Shown piece after piece: positions 24,296 to 33,586 of a stretch of DNA of 64,000 nucleotides. Position 1 is the first letter of the stretch. Each line of letters begins with the position of its first letter. Source of the DNA: Palleronia sp. LCG004 (GTDB taxonomy: Bacteria > Pseudomonadota > Alphaproteobacteria > Rhodobacterales > Rhodobacteraceae); assembly GCF_032931615.1 (NCBI RefSeq), contig NZ_CP136759.1, positions 1,736,001 to 1,800,000 of the forward strand, written 5' to 3'. A program made the translations under genes and the position numbers. Below the pieces are notes generated by a model. It saw only the letters and a program-made list of their open reading frames with translations, was not told the DNA's origin and ran no database searches.

Positions 24296-25315
24296 ATGCC
24301 CCAAGACGCACTGACGAAGATGCTCGAGGCCCGAGAATGGATTCTAGCCGACGGCGCGACCGGGACCAATCTCTTCAATATGGGGCTGCAATCCGGCGAT
24401 GCGCCGGAGCTCTGGAATGTCGATCATCCCGAGCGGATCCGCGATCTCTACCGCGGTCCGGTGGAGGCAGGAAGCGACCTGTTTCTTACCAACACGTTCG
24501 GCGGCAATGCCTCGCGGTTGAAACTGCACGACGCGCAGGATCGCGTCCGCGAACTCAATCGCGCAGGTGCGGAGATCGCACGCGAGGTCGCGGATGCGCA
24601 GTCGCGTCCGGTCGTCGTAGCGGGCAGCGTCGGACCCACCGGTGACATCTTCGTCCCGATGGGAACACTGACCCACGAAGTTGCGGTCGAGATGTTTCAC
24701 GAACAGGCCGAGGGGCTGAAGGAGGGCGGGGCTGATATTCTCTGGGTCGAGACGGTCTCGTCACCGGAAGAGTACCGTGCGGCCTCGGAAGGGGCGGCGC
24801 TTGCGGACATGCCATGGTGCGGCACGATGAGCTTCGACACGGCCGGCCGCACGATGATGGGTGTGACGAGCGCGGACATGGTCACGCTCGTCGGCAAGAT
24901 GAAGGAGCACCCTCCGGTGGCCTTCGGAGCGAATTGCGGTGTCGGGGCCTCCGACCTGCTGCGCACAGTTCTGGGTTTTGCCGCGCAATCGCCCGACCGG
25001 CCGATCATCGCGAAGGGCAATGCGGGTATCCCTAAATACGTGGATGGTCACATTCACTATAACGGCACGCCCGAACTCATGGCCGATTACGCCGTGATGG
25101 CGCGGGATGCCGGCGCGCGTATCATCGGCGGTTGTTGCGGCACAACTTCCGAACATCTGCGCCATATGCGCGAGGCGCTCGAGACTAAGGCAAAGGGGCC
25201 CGCCCCAGACCTTGCCGAGATCGAAGCGAAGATGGGCGGATTTTCCTCTCCCAGCGATGGCACCGGTGACGTTGCAGGTCCGGTACGTCAACGCCGGGGG
25301 CGCAGGCGCGGTTGA
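24296..25315 (+). CDS. bmt: Homocysteine S-methyltransferase family protein (betaine-homocysteine methyltransferase-like / MetH N-terminal-like)
   Basis: A 339-residue zinc-dependent methyltransferase barrel. Zinc ligands are C214 (GANCGVG) and C280-C281 (GGCCGTT); the N-terminal LADGATGTNLF is the family start. Annotated betaine-homocysteine methyltransferases in roseobacters look like this, but the nearby stand-alone corrinoid protein and DUF1638 gene suggest it may serve as the homocysteine module of a split cobalamin-dependent methionine synthase. The C-terminus ends in a basic tail. AAGGAG site upstream of 24296. Confidence 0.85.
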   Translation: MPQDALTKMLEAREWILADGATGTNLFNMGLQSGDAPELWNVDHPERIRDLYRGPVEAGSDLFLTNTFGGNASRLKLHDAQDRVRELNRAGAEIAREVADAQSRPVVVAGSVGPTGDIFVPMGTLTHEVAVEMFHEQAEGLKEGGADILWVETVSSPEEYRAASEGAALADMPWCGTMSFDTAGRTMMGVTSADMVTLVGKMKEHPPVAFGANCGVGASDLLRTVLGFAAQSPDRPIIAKGNAGIPKYVDGHIHYNGTPELMADYAVMARDAGARIIGGCCGTTSEHLRHMREALETKAKGPAPDLAEIEAKMGGFSSPSDGTGDVAGPVRQRRGRRRG

Positions 25316-25319
25316 CGCG

Positions 25320-26120
25320 TCAGGAGATGCGGAAGGACGCGGTGAAGGGCAAATGGTCCGAAACGCGATCTCGAAACGCCTCCCGGCCCATCTCCATCGT
25401 CCAGTGCATCGGAAAGAGACGGAGCGTTCCACGGATATAACGCGTGGAATATGTCCGGCTGATCGCGAAACCGTCCAGAAGGTTGGCCCGCCCGAGATCG
25501 AGAATATGAGAGAACCTGTCCTGCAGATCCCAGCTCGATACGAAATCCATCACGTCGTCGCCGCCGAGATGATGGAAATTGCTGACGTCCTGCCCGGGGA
25601 TCATGTTGAAGTCGCCCATCATCAGAATAGCTCGGCGGGACTGACCCTCCGCAGTGCGATAGGCTTCGACATAAGCGCCGATCGCGCGGCATTGCGTGTC
25701 GCGCAGCGCCTGTTCGGCCGCGCCGCGACCGGATTTGAGATGCAATCCCAGCACATGAGCCGAAAAGCCCCCGATACGTGTATCAAACGCAAGGGCGCGG
25801 CGCCCCTTCTCGTACTTTCCCTCGGTGCCAGGGATCAGCCTTGCATTCTCGACGGTCACGCCCGATTTGGCCAGAATTCCGATATGCAGCCCATGGGGCT
25901 GCGCCACGAAGACGGGGAGGTAATCGACCCCCTGCTCTGCGAGGCCTTTGGCGAGCGCATCGAGATGGCTTTCGCCATAGAGTTCGACGAGCACGACCAT
26001 CTCAGCATCGAGGAACGCGAGCCCCGCCACCTGCCGAGCAAGGCGGTCGGGCGAGACGTACTGGTACCCGGCGAGATTCCAGACCGCGACGCGGGCCACG
26101 CTGTGGGCAAAGCTGACCAT
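25320..26120 (-). CDS. Endonuclease/exonuclease/phosphatase family protein
   Basis: A protein of about 266 residues with the EEP fold. The N-terminal RVAVWNLAG holds the metal-binding Asn, MVVLVELYGE the metal Glu, ILMMGDFNMIPG the catalytic Asp-Asn, and RVSDHLPF the C-terminal Asp-His. The substrate (nucleic acid, lipid or phosphoester) is not indicated. The start is uncertain: ATG 26120 is shown; ATG 26135 and GTG 26144 are alternatives. It lies 45 bp after the radical SAM gene and converges with the methyltransferase gene, only 4 bp apart. Confidence 0.78.
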   Translation of the reverse strand: MVSFAHSVARVAVWNLAGYQYVSPDRLARQVAGLAFLDAEMVVLVELYGESHLDALAKGLAEQGVDYLPVFVAQPHGLHIGILAKSGVTVENARLIPGTEGKYEKGRRALAFDTRIGGFSAHVLGLHLKSGRGAAEQALRDTQCRAIGAYVEAYRTAEGQSRRAILMMGDFNMIPGQDVSNFHHLGGDDVMDFVSSWDLQDRFSHILDLGRANLLDGFAISRTYSTRYIRGTLRLFPMHWTMEMGREAFRDRVSDHLPFTASFRIS

Positions 26121-26165
26121 GTCGTTGCCTATCATAAAGCACACCGCGCGGCACCGAATATCTGC

Positions 26166-27245
26166 TCAGAACAGCGAGGGCTGGCGTTCCGTACCGAGCG
26201 GCACCTCGAAGAGGTCGCATCTGAGCGGATCCAGATGTTCATCGAGGCCGAGACGCCGGACGGCGAGGTCGAAGCGCTTGGCCAGAAGCGCGGCATAGAC
26301 CCCTTCCCCGCGCATCCTCAATCCCCATTCCGCGGAATACGTTTTGCCGCCATGCATCTCGCGCAGGCGGGCGAGCACCTTTTCCTTTCGGTGCGGTGCG
26401 TGCCGTTCGAGCCATTCCTCGAAAAGTCCCGCGACCTCGTAGGGCAAACGAAGCATGACCCAAGACGCGGCGACCGCCCCTGCATCGCGCGCGGCCTCGA
26501 GGATACGTTCGAGTTCGGAGTCAGTCAGGCCCGGGATCATCGGCGACGCCATGACCCGGACCTGGATGCCCGCTCGGGCAAGACGCTCGATCGTCTTCAA
26601 TCGACGCACCGGAGATGGGACTCGGGGCTCGAGGTTGCGCGCGAGCTGCGCGTCGAGCGTCGTCACCGAGATGCCGACGCGTACGAGTTCTCTCTCCGCC
26701 AGTTCCGACAAGATATCGATATCACGCTCGACCAACGATCCCTTGGTCGCGATGGTCAGCGGATGTCGGTGGGCCTGCAACACCTCCAGGATGCCGCGCA
26801 TGATGCGCCGTTCGCGCTCAATCGGTTGGTAGGGATCGGTGTTCGTCCCAAGGGCGATCGGCGCGACTTTGTACCCCTTTTGGCCAAGCTCCCGCGCAAG
26901 GATGCGTGGCGCGTCGGGCCGTGCGACGAGCTTCGTCTCGAAGTCGAGTCCCGGAGAAAGTCCCAGAAAACCATGGGTCGGCCGCGCGAAACAGTAGATG
27001 CAGCCATGCTCGCAACCGCGATATGGATTTATCGAACGGTCGAAGCCGATATCCGGCGAGGTGTTTCGCGTGATGACGCTGCGCGGAACGTCCTCCCGCA
27101 CCTCGGTCCTGAGAAGCGGCAGATCCGCATCGGGCGACCAACCGTCATCCTCGGCCACGCGGACAAGCGTATCGAACCGCGTTTCCGGGTTCGAGGCGGC
27201 GGCACGGGCGCGGCTGCGATGTCTGGGCGGGGCGGGTCGGTCCAT
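26166..27245 (-). CDS. PA0069-family radical SAM protein (spore photoproduct lyase-like)
   Basis: A 359-residue protein. The 4Fe-4S motif CEHGCIYC (CxxxCxxC) lies in INPYRGCEHGCIYCFARP near residue 75; downstream TKLVARPDAPRIL, ALGTNTDPYQPIER and TIATKGSLVERD are typical of the PA0069/SplB-related family. Function is unknown; relatives are proposed in DNA or tRNA repair. The start at 27245 faces the divergent corrinoid-protein gene across 121 bp. Confidence 0.86.
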   Translation of the reverse strand: MDRPAPPRHRSRARAAASNPETRFDTLVRVAEDDGWSPDADLPLLRTEVREDVPRSVITRNTSPDIGFDRSINPYRGCEHGCIYCFARPTHGFLGLSPGLDFETKLVARPDAPRILARELGQKGYKVAPIALGTNTDPYQPIERERRIMRGILEVLQAHRHPLTIATKGSLVERDIDILSELAERELVRVGISVTTLDAQLARNLEPRVPSPVRRLKTIERLARAGIQVRVMASPMIPGLTDSELERILEAARDAGAVAASWVMLRLPYEVAGLFEEWLERHAPHRKEKVLARLREMHGGKTYSAEWGLRMRGEGVYAALLAKRFDLAVRRLGLDEHLDPLRCDLFEVPLGTERQPSLF

Positions 27246-27366
27246 ACCCGAAGAATAGAACGAATTGAGAACATTTGCCAAGTCCGCCATCGGCACCATC
27301 TCGGTGGGAAGTCGCGGACGAAATCCGGCGCGCGGAACCCGCGCGCCCAAGAAGGAGTGCAAGTCC

Positions 27367-28080
27367 ATGTCCGATGATCAGGACGACATCATCCTGTCGG
27401 AGCTCGATGACGACGAGCTCGTCCAGCAGATGCAGGACGACCTTTACGACGGCATGAAGGAAGAGATCGAGGAATCCGTGAACATCCTGCTCGAACGCGG
27501 GTGGCAGCCATACGATATCCTGACAAAGGCGCTCGTCTCCGGCATGACGATCGTCGGCAACGATTTCCGCGACGGCATCCTCTTCGTGCCGGAAGTTCTT
27601 CTCGCTGCGGGGGCGATGAAGGGCGGAATGGGGATCTTGAAGCCTCTTCTGACCGAGACCGGCGCGCCCAAGATGGGCAAGATGGTGATCGGCACCGTGA
27701 AGGGCGATATCCACGATATCGGCAAGAACCTCGTCGGAATGATGATGGAAGGAGCGGGCTTCGAGATCGTCGATCTGGGCATCAACAATCCCGCCGAAGA
27801 TTACATCGAGGCGCTGAAGCGCGAGAAGGCAGAGATCCTCGGCATGTCTGCGCTACTGACGACCACGATGCCATACATGAAAGTGGTCATAGACTTGCTC
27901 AAAGAGCAGGGGATCCGCGACGATTACATCGTGCTGGTGGGCGGGGCACCTCTCAATGAGGAATTCGGCCGTGCGATCGGTGCCGATGCCTATTGCCGAG
28001 ACGCGGCCGTCGCGGTGGAAACTGCAAAGGCGCAGGTGGCACGTCGACACAACAAGGTCGGGGGCGAGGCGGCCACTTGA
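27367..28080 (+). CDS. Corrinoid (B12-binding) methyl-transfer protein, MtbC/MetH-like
   Basis: A 237-residue protein with a helical cap domain (about 15-95) and a cobalamin-binding Rossmann domain. The base-off His motif is D114-x-H116-x-x-G119 in VKGDIHDIGKNLV; a later GMSALLTTTMPYM and VGGAPL segment complete the B12 pocket. It carries a methyl group on cobalamin between methyltransferases. Together with the nearby homocysteine methyltransferase it could be the B12 module of a split methionine synthase. AAGGAG site upstream. Confidence 0.9.
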   Translation: MSDDQDDIILSELDDDELVQQMQDDLYDGMKEEIEESVNILLERGWQPYDILTKALVSGMTIVGNDFRDGILFVPEVLLAAGAMKGGMGILKPLLTETGAPKMGKMVIGTVKGDIHDIGKNLVGMMMEGAGFEIVDLGINNPAEDYIEALKREKAEILGMSALLTTTMPYMKVVIDLLKEQGIRDDYIVLVGGAPLNEEFGRAIGADAYCRDAAVAVETAKAQVARRHNKVGGEAAT

Positions 28081-28130
28081 TGCCGCCCTTCCCCGCGCCG
28101 ACATGATGGATACCCTTAAGGAGACGGGAC

Positions 28131-28346
28131 ATGCCCCTCGACAAGTTCGTTATGATTCTCGTCATCGTGATTATCGGGGGCGGCATTACTGTTGCGATCG
28201 CTGCGGCAGTTCAGGCTAACATCGCGCCTCCGGTCCGTCTTGCCGCGTTGATCCCGGGGGTCCTCGCGACGTATATTGTGCTGCATTTCATGGCTCGACG
28301 TGCTGCCAATCGCGACGACGACCGCCAAGGCCGGACACCGCGCTGA
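28131..28346 (+). CDS. Small membrane protein of unknown function, two transmembrane segments
   Basis: A 71-residue protein with two hydrophobic helices (about 6-28 and 35-53) and a charged C-terminal tail. AAGGAGACGGGAC precedes the ATG. It lies 50 bases after the corrinoid gene and overlaps the YbjQ-like start in TGATG, so it is part of the same operon. I recognise no family. Confidence 0.75.
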   Translation: MPLDKFVMILVIVIIGGGITVAIAAAVQANIAPPVRLAALIPGVLATYIVLHFMARRAANRDDDRQGRTPR

Positions 28347-28654
28347 TGCCGGTCGTTAGGATCGATACCGCACCGTGCCGGGTAATCGACAAGACGCTTG
28401 GCCCGTCACTTGGTTCGACCGTAAGGGCTAGGCACGTATCCAGCGACATTGCCGCACCCCTTTGCAACGTCGCAATTGGAAAGATCAGGCAATACGCGGA
28501 GCATTCGGCCGACGTGCAAAGGCGAACATTCGACCGGATGGTCACAGGTACAAGGCGACGCGGTGCAAATGCGATCGTGTATGCCCGGTTCGAAACGTCG
28601 CAAATTTCTTTGAAGGTAGAAGAAGGCTACGGCAGGCCGGTCAGGTCGAACTGA
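28346..28654 (+). CDS. YbjQ/UPF0145-like protein
   Basis: A 102-residue protein with the YbjQ pattern in diverged form: GSTVRARHVSSDIAA, IGKIRQYAE, RRTFDRMVTGTRRRGANAIVYARFETSQI. YbjQ proteins form small pentameric alpha/beta rings and have no settled function. The usual C-terminal glycine-rich end is replaced by a short basic tail. Translationally coupled to the upstream membrane protein gene (TGATG). Confidence 0.7.
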   Translation: MPVVRIDTAPCRVIDKTLGPSLGSTVRARHVSSDIAAPLCNVAIGKIRQYAEHSADVQRRTFDRMVTGTRRRGANAIVYARFETSQISLKVEEGYGRPVRSN

Positions 28655-28658
28655 TCCG

Positions 28659-29297
28659 ATGTCTCTGCCCTCCTCCGACATACTGACCCATGAGGGGGCA
28701 GCGCCCGATGGCAACGGACGGGTGCTGATCCTTGCCTGCGGTGCCCTTGCGCGCGAGATCGCGGCGCTCATACGATTGAACGACTGGCACCACATGGATC
28801 TCGCATGCCTGCCCGCGATCCTGCACAATCACCCGGATCGCATTCCAGGTGCCGTCGGCGAGGCTGTGGAGCACCACCGTGCGACTTATGACCGGATCTT
28901 CGTGGCCTACGGTGATTGCGGAACCGCCGGCACGCTAGCAGGTACCTGCGACGACCTCGGGGTCGAGATGATCCCCGCCCCGCATTGCTATGCCTTCTTC
29001 GAGGGGACCGAGACATTCCAATCGCGCAGCGCGCACGAGTTCACTGCCTTTTACCTCACCGATTTCCTGGCCCGCCAGTTCGACGCCTTCGTGATCCGCC
29101 CGCTGGGCCTCGACCGTCATCCTGAACTGCGCGACGCCTATTTCGGCCATTATACCAAACTCGTCTATCTGGCGCAGACCGAAGATCCGGACCTGACCGA
29201 TCACGCACGGGAGGCAGCTTTCCGCCTCGGCCTCGACTTCGAGAGACGGCTTACGGGTTACGGCGATCTTGGCCCGGCTCTCGCCCGTCAGGCGTAA
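28659..29297 (+). CDS. DUF1638 domain protein
   Basis: A 212-residue protein. LILACGALAREIAAL near the start, HNHPDRIP and IFVAYGDCGTAGTL with several conserved Cys/His (PAPHCYAFFEG) mark DUF1638. The family tends to lie beside corrinoid-protein and methyltransferase genes, as here, and could handle a metal or cofactor, but no activity is established to my knowledge. It is the last gene of the operon-like run from 27367. Confidence 0.8.
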   Translation: MSLPSSDILTHEGAAPDGNGRVLILACGALAREIAALIRLNDWHHMDLACLPAILHNHPDRIPGAVGEAVEHHRATYDRIFVAYGDCGTAGTLAGTCDDLGVEMIPAPHCYAFFEGTETFQSRSAHEFTAFYLTDFLARQFDAFVIRPLGLDRHPELRDAYFGHYTKLVYLAQTEDPDLTDHAREAAFRLGLDFERRLTGYGDLGPALARQA

Positions 29298-29300
29298 CGC

Positions 29301-29711
29301 TCAGCCGGCATGTGCCGTGACGGCGCGGATCCGTTCGACCATCGCACGCAATCCGTTCGATCGCTGCGACGACAGATGGTCGTCCAGTCCCAAACGGTGC
29401 AAAGCTCCTTCGGCATCCACGGCCGGGACCTCGCCCACCGGCCGCCCCGCATAAAGCGCATGCAAGACGGCGATCAGACCTTTCACGATCATCGCATCGC
29501 TGTCCCCACCAAAATCGAAGCGCCCGTTCTCGATCCGCGGTACCAGCCAGACCTGGCTCGCGCAGCCCTCGACCTTCGTCGCCGGGCTTTTCGACGCGTC
29601 GTCGAGCGGTGGGAAATCCCGTCCCATCTCGATCACGTGGCGATACCGATCCTCCCAATCGTCGAGGAAGTCGAAGGTCTCGGCAATCTCGTCGAACTCG
29701 GCTTGGGCCAT
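29301..29711 (-). CDS. sufE: SufE family Fe-S assembly protein
   Basis: A 136-residue sulfur acceptor for the SufS desulfurase. The acceptor Cys50 lies in TKVEGCASQVWL, and the preceding HVIEMGRDFPPLDD and following VKGLIAVLHALYAG segments are typical. Convergent with the DUF1638 gene, 3 bases apart. No other suf genes are nearby. Confidence 0.92.
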   Translation of the reverse strand: MAQAEFDEIAETFDFLDDWEDRYRHVIEMGRDFPPLDDASKSPATKVEGCASQVWLVPRIENGRFDFGGDSDAMIVKGLIAVLHALYAGRPVGEVPAVDAEGALHRLGLDDHLSSQRSNGLRAMVERIRAVTAHAG

Positions 29712-29858
29712 GATCGTCTCCTTCGGGGGGCGCGGTCGGGTTTGACCTAGGCAATCGGCCGGAGCCGCGCAAGACAGGCCGGACTTTTCAAGCGGGTCGC
29801 CTTGGGATAGGGCCTGACGGGAACGCATGCGGCGAAGCGGACCGGTCGGGAGCGCGAT

Positions 29859-30275
29859 ATGGGCAGGAAGATTGTGATGGCGGCGCTTCTGGTCGTAGCG
29901 ACCGCCGCATGCGAGCGGGAAGCCGATCGGCAGAGGCTCGCAACCGAACCGCAAGCCGTTGCGATCGATCCGCGGCCGCTCATCGCCGAGATCGTCTCGG
30001 TCGCGGCCGAGCCTGCTCCGAGCGGCGTCATCCTCCGTGCCACGGGCCGTGCGCCAGTGCAGGGCTACTACCAGGGCGCACTGCTGCCGGTGCCGAGCGC
30101 GCCTGGATCGCTTACCTTCCAGTTCCGTGCCGCACAGCCGACCGAGGCCGGAAGGGTATCGACCCCTCGCTCTCGCGAAGTGACTGTCGCCCTTGCCCTC
30201 GATACCGAGGAACTCGCCGGAATTTCCGAGTTGAGGGTCAGCGGCGCGACGAACGCGCTCGCCGTACGGCGCTGA
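29859..30275 (+). CDS. Putative lipoprotein of unknown function
   Basis: A 138-residue protein with a lipoprotein signal ending VATAAC (Cys18 lipidated). The mature part has a beta-rich pattern (SGVILRATGRAPVQGYYQGALLPV) seen in conserved roseobacter lipoproteins of unknown function. It stands alone between divergent sufE and convergent rnd. Confidence 0.78.
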   Translation: MGRKIVMAALLVVATAACEREADRQRLATEPQAVAIDPRPLIAEIVSVAAEPAPSGVILRATGRAPVQGYYQGALLPVPSAPGSLTFQFRAAQPTEAGRVSTPRSREVTVALALDTEELAGISELRVSGATNALAVRR

Positions 30276-30285
30276 GCGGACCCGC

Positions 30286-31443
30286 TCAGAGCTCGAAGAC
30301 CACCACGTCGTTGCCCTGCGCCTTCAGACCGACGCGTCCTTCGCACATCCGGATCGCATCGCGTCCGAAGACCTTCTTGCGCCACCCCGAAAGGGCCTGA
30401 ACCTCGCGCCCGCCGGCCGCGATCGTGTCGAGATCGGCCGAGGTCGCGATCAGCTTCTGCGCGACGCCTGCCGTTTCCGCCTTGGCCTTCAGAAGCACGC
30501 GCAGCAGATCGGCAAGCGCGGGGTTCACCTGCAGCTTGTCGCGAACGTTGTCCGTCTCGGGAAAATCCTTAGGATCCACCTCGAGCCCCGCTTGCACGGC
30601 AGCGAGAATTCCGTCGGCGATCTCGCCTTTGCGGGCTTCGCGCAGGAGAAGCCTCGACCGCGCGAGATCCTTCTCTGATGACGGTTTGGTCGATGCAAGT
30701 TCGATCAGCGCGTCGTCCTTGTAAACACGGCTGCGCGGCACGTTACGGGCTTGCGCATATTCCTCGCGGAACGCGGCGAGCTCTCTCAGAATGGCCATGA
30801 ACCGGCCCGACTGCGTGCGCGTCTTGACCCGTCGCCAAGCGTCACGGGGCGCAATGCGATAGGTTTCAGGATCGGTAAGAACCGACAGCTCCTCCTCGAC
30901 CCATTCGGTGCGGCCGGATCGCGCAAGCTCGGCCGAAAGATGTTCATAGATATCACGAAGATGAGTCACGTCCGCCAAGGCGTAGGATTTCTGCGCATCC
31001 GTCAGGGGACGCCGCGACCAGTCGGTAAAGCGGCTGGACTTGTCGATGTTGCCCTTGGCGATCTTGCGGACCAGCGTCTCGTAACCAACCTGTTCGCCAA
31101 AGCCGCAGACCATTGCGGCGACCTGCGTATCGAACAGGGGTGCAGGGATCACGCCACCCTCGATGCAAAAGATTTCAAGATCCTGACGGGCGGCATGGAA
31201 GACCTTCACGACGCTTTCGTCGCGGAAGAGGTCGTAGATCGGATCGAGAGAGAGGCCCTCCACGAGTGGATCGACCAGAACCGCGTCTTCCTCGTCATTT
31301 CCCGGGATCGCAAGCTGGATCAGGCAGAGCTTGGAGTAGTAGGTCCGCTCGCGCAGGAATTCGGTATCGACGGTGACGTAGGGGGCAGTGGCAGCGCGGG
31401 CGCAGAAATTTGCAAGCGCTTCGGTCGTGGTGATCGTCATCAT
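30286..31443 (-). CDS. rnd: Ribonuclease D
   Basis: A 385-residue 3'-5' exoribonuclease of tRNA and stable RNA maturation. DEDDy catalytic acids include D26 and E28 (VTVDTEFL), the Asp in VVKVFHAARQDLEIF, and the final YALADVTHL. A C-terminal HRDC domain follows (about 205-290, AILRELAAFREEYAQARNVPRSRVYKDDALIELA). Length agrees with bacterial RNase D. Confidence 0.93.
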   Translation of the reverse strand: MMTITTTEALANFCARAATAPYVTVDTEFLRERTYYSKLCLIQLAIPGNDEEDAVLVDPLVEGLSLDPIYDLFRDESVVKVFHAARQDLEIFCIEGGVIPAPLFDTQVAAMVCGFGEQVGYETLVRKIAKGNIDKSSRFTDWSRRPLTDAQKSYALADVTHLRDIYEHLSAELARSGRTEWVEEELSVLTDPETYRIAPRDAWRRVKTRTQSGRFMAILRELAAFREEYAQARNVPRSRVYKDDALIELASTKPSSEKDLARSRLLLREARKGEIADGILAAVQAGLEVDPKDFPETDNVRDKLQVNPALADLLRVLLKAKAETAGVAQKLIATSADLDTIAAGGREVQALSGWRKKVFGRDAIRMCEGRVGLKAQGNDVVVFEL

Positions 31444-31524
31444 GTGGCTTGCGTCATCCTTCCGTTGAGGGGATCGCCCCTGAATCCCGGCGGTGATATG
31501 CCGATGCGGCCGGGTTGAAAAGCG

Positions 31525-32118
31525 TCAGGGAATGTGAAGCGGGTCACGACACCCTTCGGCCACGCGGCGCAGGACAGCTGGATAGAGCCGATGCTCCGCC
31601 TGCAAGACGCGCGCAGCGAGAGTTGCGGCATCGTCGTCCGGTTGAACCGCAACGCGCGCTTGCCCGAGGACCGGCCCGTCGTCGAGTTCCGCCGTCACCT
31701 CGTGAACCGTACAGCCCGCCACTGTGTCGCCGGCCGCGATCGCGCGGGCATGTGTGTCCAGACCCCGATATTTCGGCAGGAGCGATGGATGGATATTGAG
31801 CATTCGTCCCTGCCAGAGATCGATGAAGGGCGGCGTTAGGATCCGCATGAAGCCCGCGAGGCAGATCAGATCGGGCTGCGCCGCGGCGAGGCGCTCGTGC
31901 AATGCCGCCTCGAACGCTCCGCGATCGCCGGCGAAATCGCGATGATCGACGCATGCGGTGGGAATGCCGCGGGCAGAGGCGCGGTCGAGCCCACCGGCCC
32001 CGGGCTTGTTCGACAGGACAAGACACGGCCGCGCCGGATGATCGCCGGTCATGCTATCGGCGAGCGCCACCATGTTCGACCCTCCGCCCGACAGCAGGAT
32101 CGCGACGCGCAACGTCAC
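31525..32118 (-). CDS. purN: Phosphoribosylglycinamide formyltransferase
   Basis: A 197-residue enzyme of purine synthesis using 10-formyl-THF. Signature elements are [19 protein letters not shown], the catalytic [20 protein letters not shown], and [12 protein letters not shown]. The ATG at 32118 overlaps the purM stop (ATGA), giving the common purM-purN pair. Confidence 0.95.
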   Translation of the reverse strand: MTLRVAILLSGGGSNMVALADSMTGDHPARPCLVLSNKPGAGGLDRASARGIPTACVDHRDFAGDRGAFEAALHERLAAAQPDLICLAGFMRILTPPFIDLWQGRMLNIHPSLLPKYRGLDTHARAIAAGDTVAGCTVHEVTAELDDGPVLGQARVAVQPDDDAATLAARVLQAEHRLYPAVLRRVAEGCRDPLHIP

Positions 32119-33161
32119 GCGAGGGTGCCGTCGTAGCTCACGCCCTCGCCGGGCAGCACCATGCCGAGCGCCACGACCCGCTCTCCTGCTTCATGAAGAA
32201 GGGTCGCGATCTGCTCCGCGCGATCCTGCGCAACGACGACGACCATGCCGATGCCGCAATTGAACGTCTTGAGCATTTCAGATGTCTCGATCCCGCCGGC
32301 ATACGCAAGCCATGAGAAGACCGGCGGCATCTTCCATGCACCGAGATCGATCCGCGCGCCGAGCCCTGCCGGCAGAACGCGCGGCAGGTTCTCGGTCAGC
32401 CCCCCGCCGGTGATATGTGCGAGCGCGTGTACGCCACCCGCCCGAACCGCCGAAAGGACCGGCGTGACATAGAGCCGCGTGGGTACGAGCAGCCCCTCGC
32501 CCAAGGTTCCCTCCCCGAACGGGCTCTGATCCGACCAATCGAGATCTGCCCGCTCCGTCACGCGGCGCACGAGCGAGAAACCGTTGGAATGAACCCCATC
32601 CGACGCAAGGCCGAGCAGGACGTCCCCTTCGGACACGTCCGACGGCAGTTCCGATCCGCGCTCCATCGCCCCGACGGCGAAGCCCGCAAGGTCGAAATCA
32701 CCGCCCGCATACATGCCTGGCATTTCGGCCGTCTCACCACCGATGAGGCCGGTATTCGCACGACGACACCCTTCTGCAATGCCCTCGATGACACGGGCGG
32801 CCCGATCCATGTCGAGCTTTCCAGTCGCGAAATAGTCGAGAAAGAACAACGGCTCCGCGCCTTGACAGACAAGGTCGTTGACGCACATTGCGACAAGATC
32901 GATGCCCACGCCCTCAAGCCTGTCGGTGTCGATGGCGAGCCTGAGCTTGGTGCCGACGCCATCGGTCGCCGCGACGAGGACCGGATCGAGAAAGCCTGCC
33001 GCTCGCGGATCGAACAGTGCGCCGAAGCCGCCCAGACCCGACATCATGCCGGCGCGGGCCGTCGCTTTGGCGGCGGGCTTGATCCGATCGACAAGTTCGT
33101 TACCCGCGCCGATATCGACGCCAGCTTCGGCATAGGTCAGTCCCCGCTTCTCATCGCTCAT
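32115..33161 (-). CDS. purM: Phosphoribosylformylglycinamidine cyclo-ligase
   Basis: A 348-residue AIR synthetase. [18 protein letters not shown] at the start, [23 protein letters not shown] and the C-terminal [11 protein letters not shown] are diagnostic. Start 33161 (MSDEKRG) is chosen as the family start; earlier in-frame codons run through non-conserved sequence. Coupled to purN. Confidence 0.95.
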   Translation of the reverse strand: MSDEKRGLTYAEAGVDIGAGNELVDRIKPAAKATARAGMMSGLGGFGALFDPRAAGFLDPVLVAATDGVGTKLRLAIDTDRLEGVGIDLVAMCVNDLVCQGAEPLFFLDYFATGKLDMDRAARVIEGIAEGCRRANTGLIGGETAEMPGMYAGGDFDLAGFAVGAMERGSELPSDVSEGDVLLGLASDGVHSNGFSLVRRVTERADLDWSDQSPFGEGTLGEGLLVPTRLYVTPVLSAVRAGGVHALAHITGGGLTENLPRVLPAGLGARIDLGAWKMPPVFSWLAYAGGIETSEMLKTFNCGIGMVVVVAQDRAEQIATLLHEAGERVVALGMVLPGEGVSYDGTLA

Positions 33162-33266
33162 CTGCCGGTATCCCTTGCCGCCCCACGATTGCGCGGTGCG
33201 ATAGCCCAAACGCGTGGGTGCCGCAACGTCCGTGGAACCGGTCCGCCGTTCGGCTGTTTTCCGCCC

Positions 33267-33464
33267 ATGACACTCAATGCGTTCCTCTTTGCCTTGACCT
33301 CTTTCATGATGCCCGATCCGCACGTCGGACCAGTGGAGCCGGATATTCGGGCAATGGCCGAGATCGACGGCGACATCGCGACGTTCACGACCGAAGAACG
33401 CCGCAAGCTCGATGTGCTGCAACAGGTTCTCGGCACCTCGCCTGTCGGCCAGCCAGCCTCTTGA
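33267..33464 (+). CDS. Small hypothetical protein (65 aa)
   Basis: The frame reads [18 protein letters not shown] and continues as a charged helical segment ending [10 protein letters not shown]. It has a hydrophobic N-terminus, perhaps a signal or anchor. There is no good ribosome site and no family I recognise. It lies between the purM start and the tRNA gene. Confidence 0.4.
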   Translation: MTLNAFLFALTSFMMPDPHVGPVEPDIRAMAEIDGDIATFTTEERRKLDVLQQVLGTSPVGQPAS

Positions 33465-33499
33465 CGGATCCAACCCCTCTGATACGTCCCTGCATCGGC

Positions 33500-33576
33500 G
33501 GGCCTGTAGCTCAATTGGTTAGAGCAGAGCGCTCATAACGCTTTGGTTGGGGGTTCAAGTCCCTCCGGGCCTACCA
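33500..33576 (+). tRNA. tRNA with CAT anticodon (Met elongator, or Ile2 read after lysidine modification)
   Basis: A 77-base cloverleaf: acceptor GGGCCTG pairs with CGGGCCT (with two G-U pairs, including 1-72), D arm TAGCTCAATTGGTTAGAGC, anticodon CAT at 33534-33536, T arm GGGGGTTCAAGTCCCTC, encoded CCA at 33574-33576. It lacks the C1xA72 and GGG-CCC features of initiator tRNA. The 3' end is the attachment site of the integrated element. Confidence 0.93.
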
Positions 33577-33577
33577 A
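33561..33577 (+). repeat. attL: 17-bp direct repeat at the tRNA 3' end
   Basis: CCCTCCGGGCCTACCAA, identical to 50275-50291; flanking bases differ on both sides. It covers the tRNA T-arm end, acceptor strand and CCA, so the tRNA gene stays intact after integration. Confidence 0.93.
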
Positions 33578-33586
33578 ACGCCATGA

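Noticed and set aside
25107..27377. A 756-codon plus-strand frame
   Set aside because: It runs antisense to the EEP and radical SAM genes, both with complete motifs, and starts inside the homocysteine methyltransferase gene.
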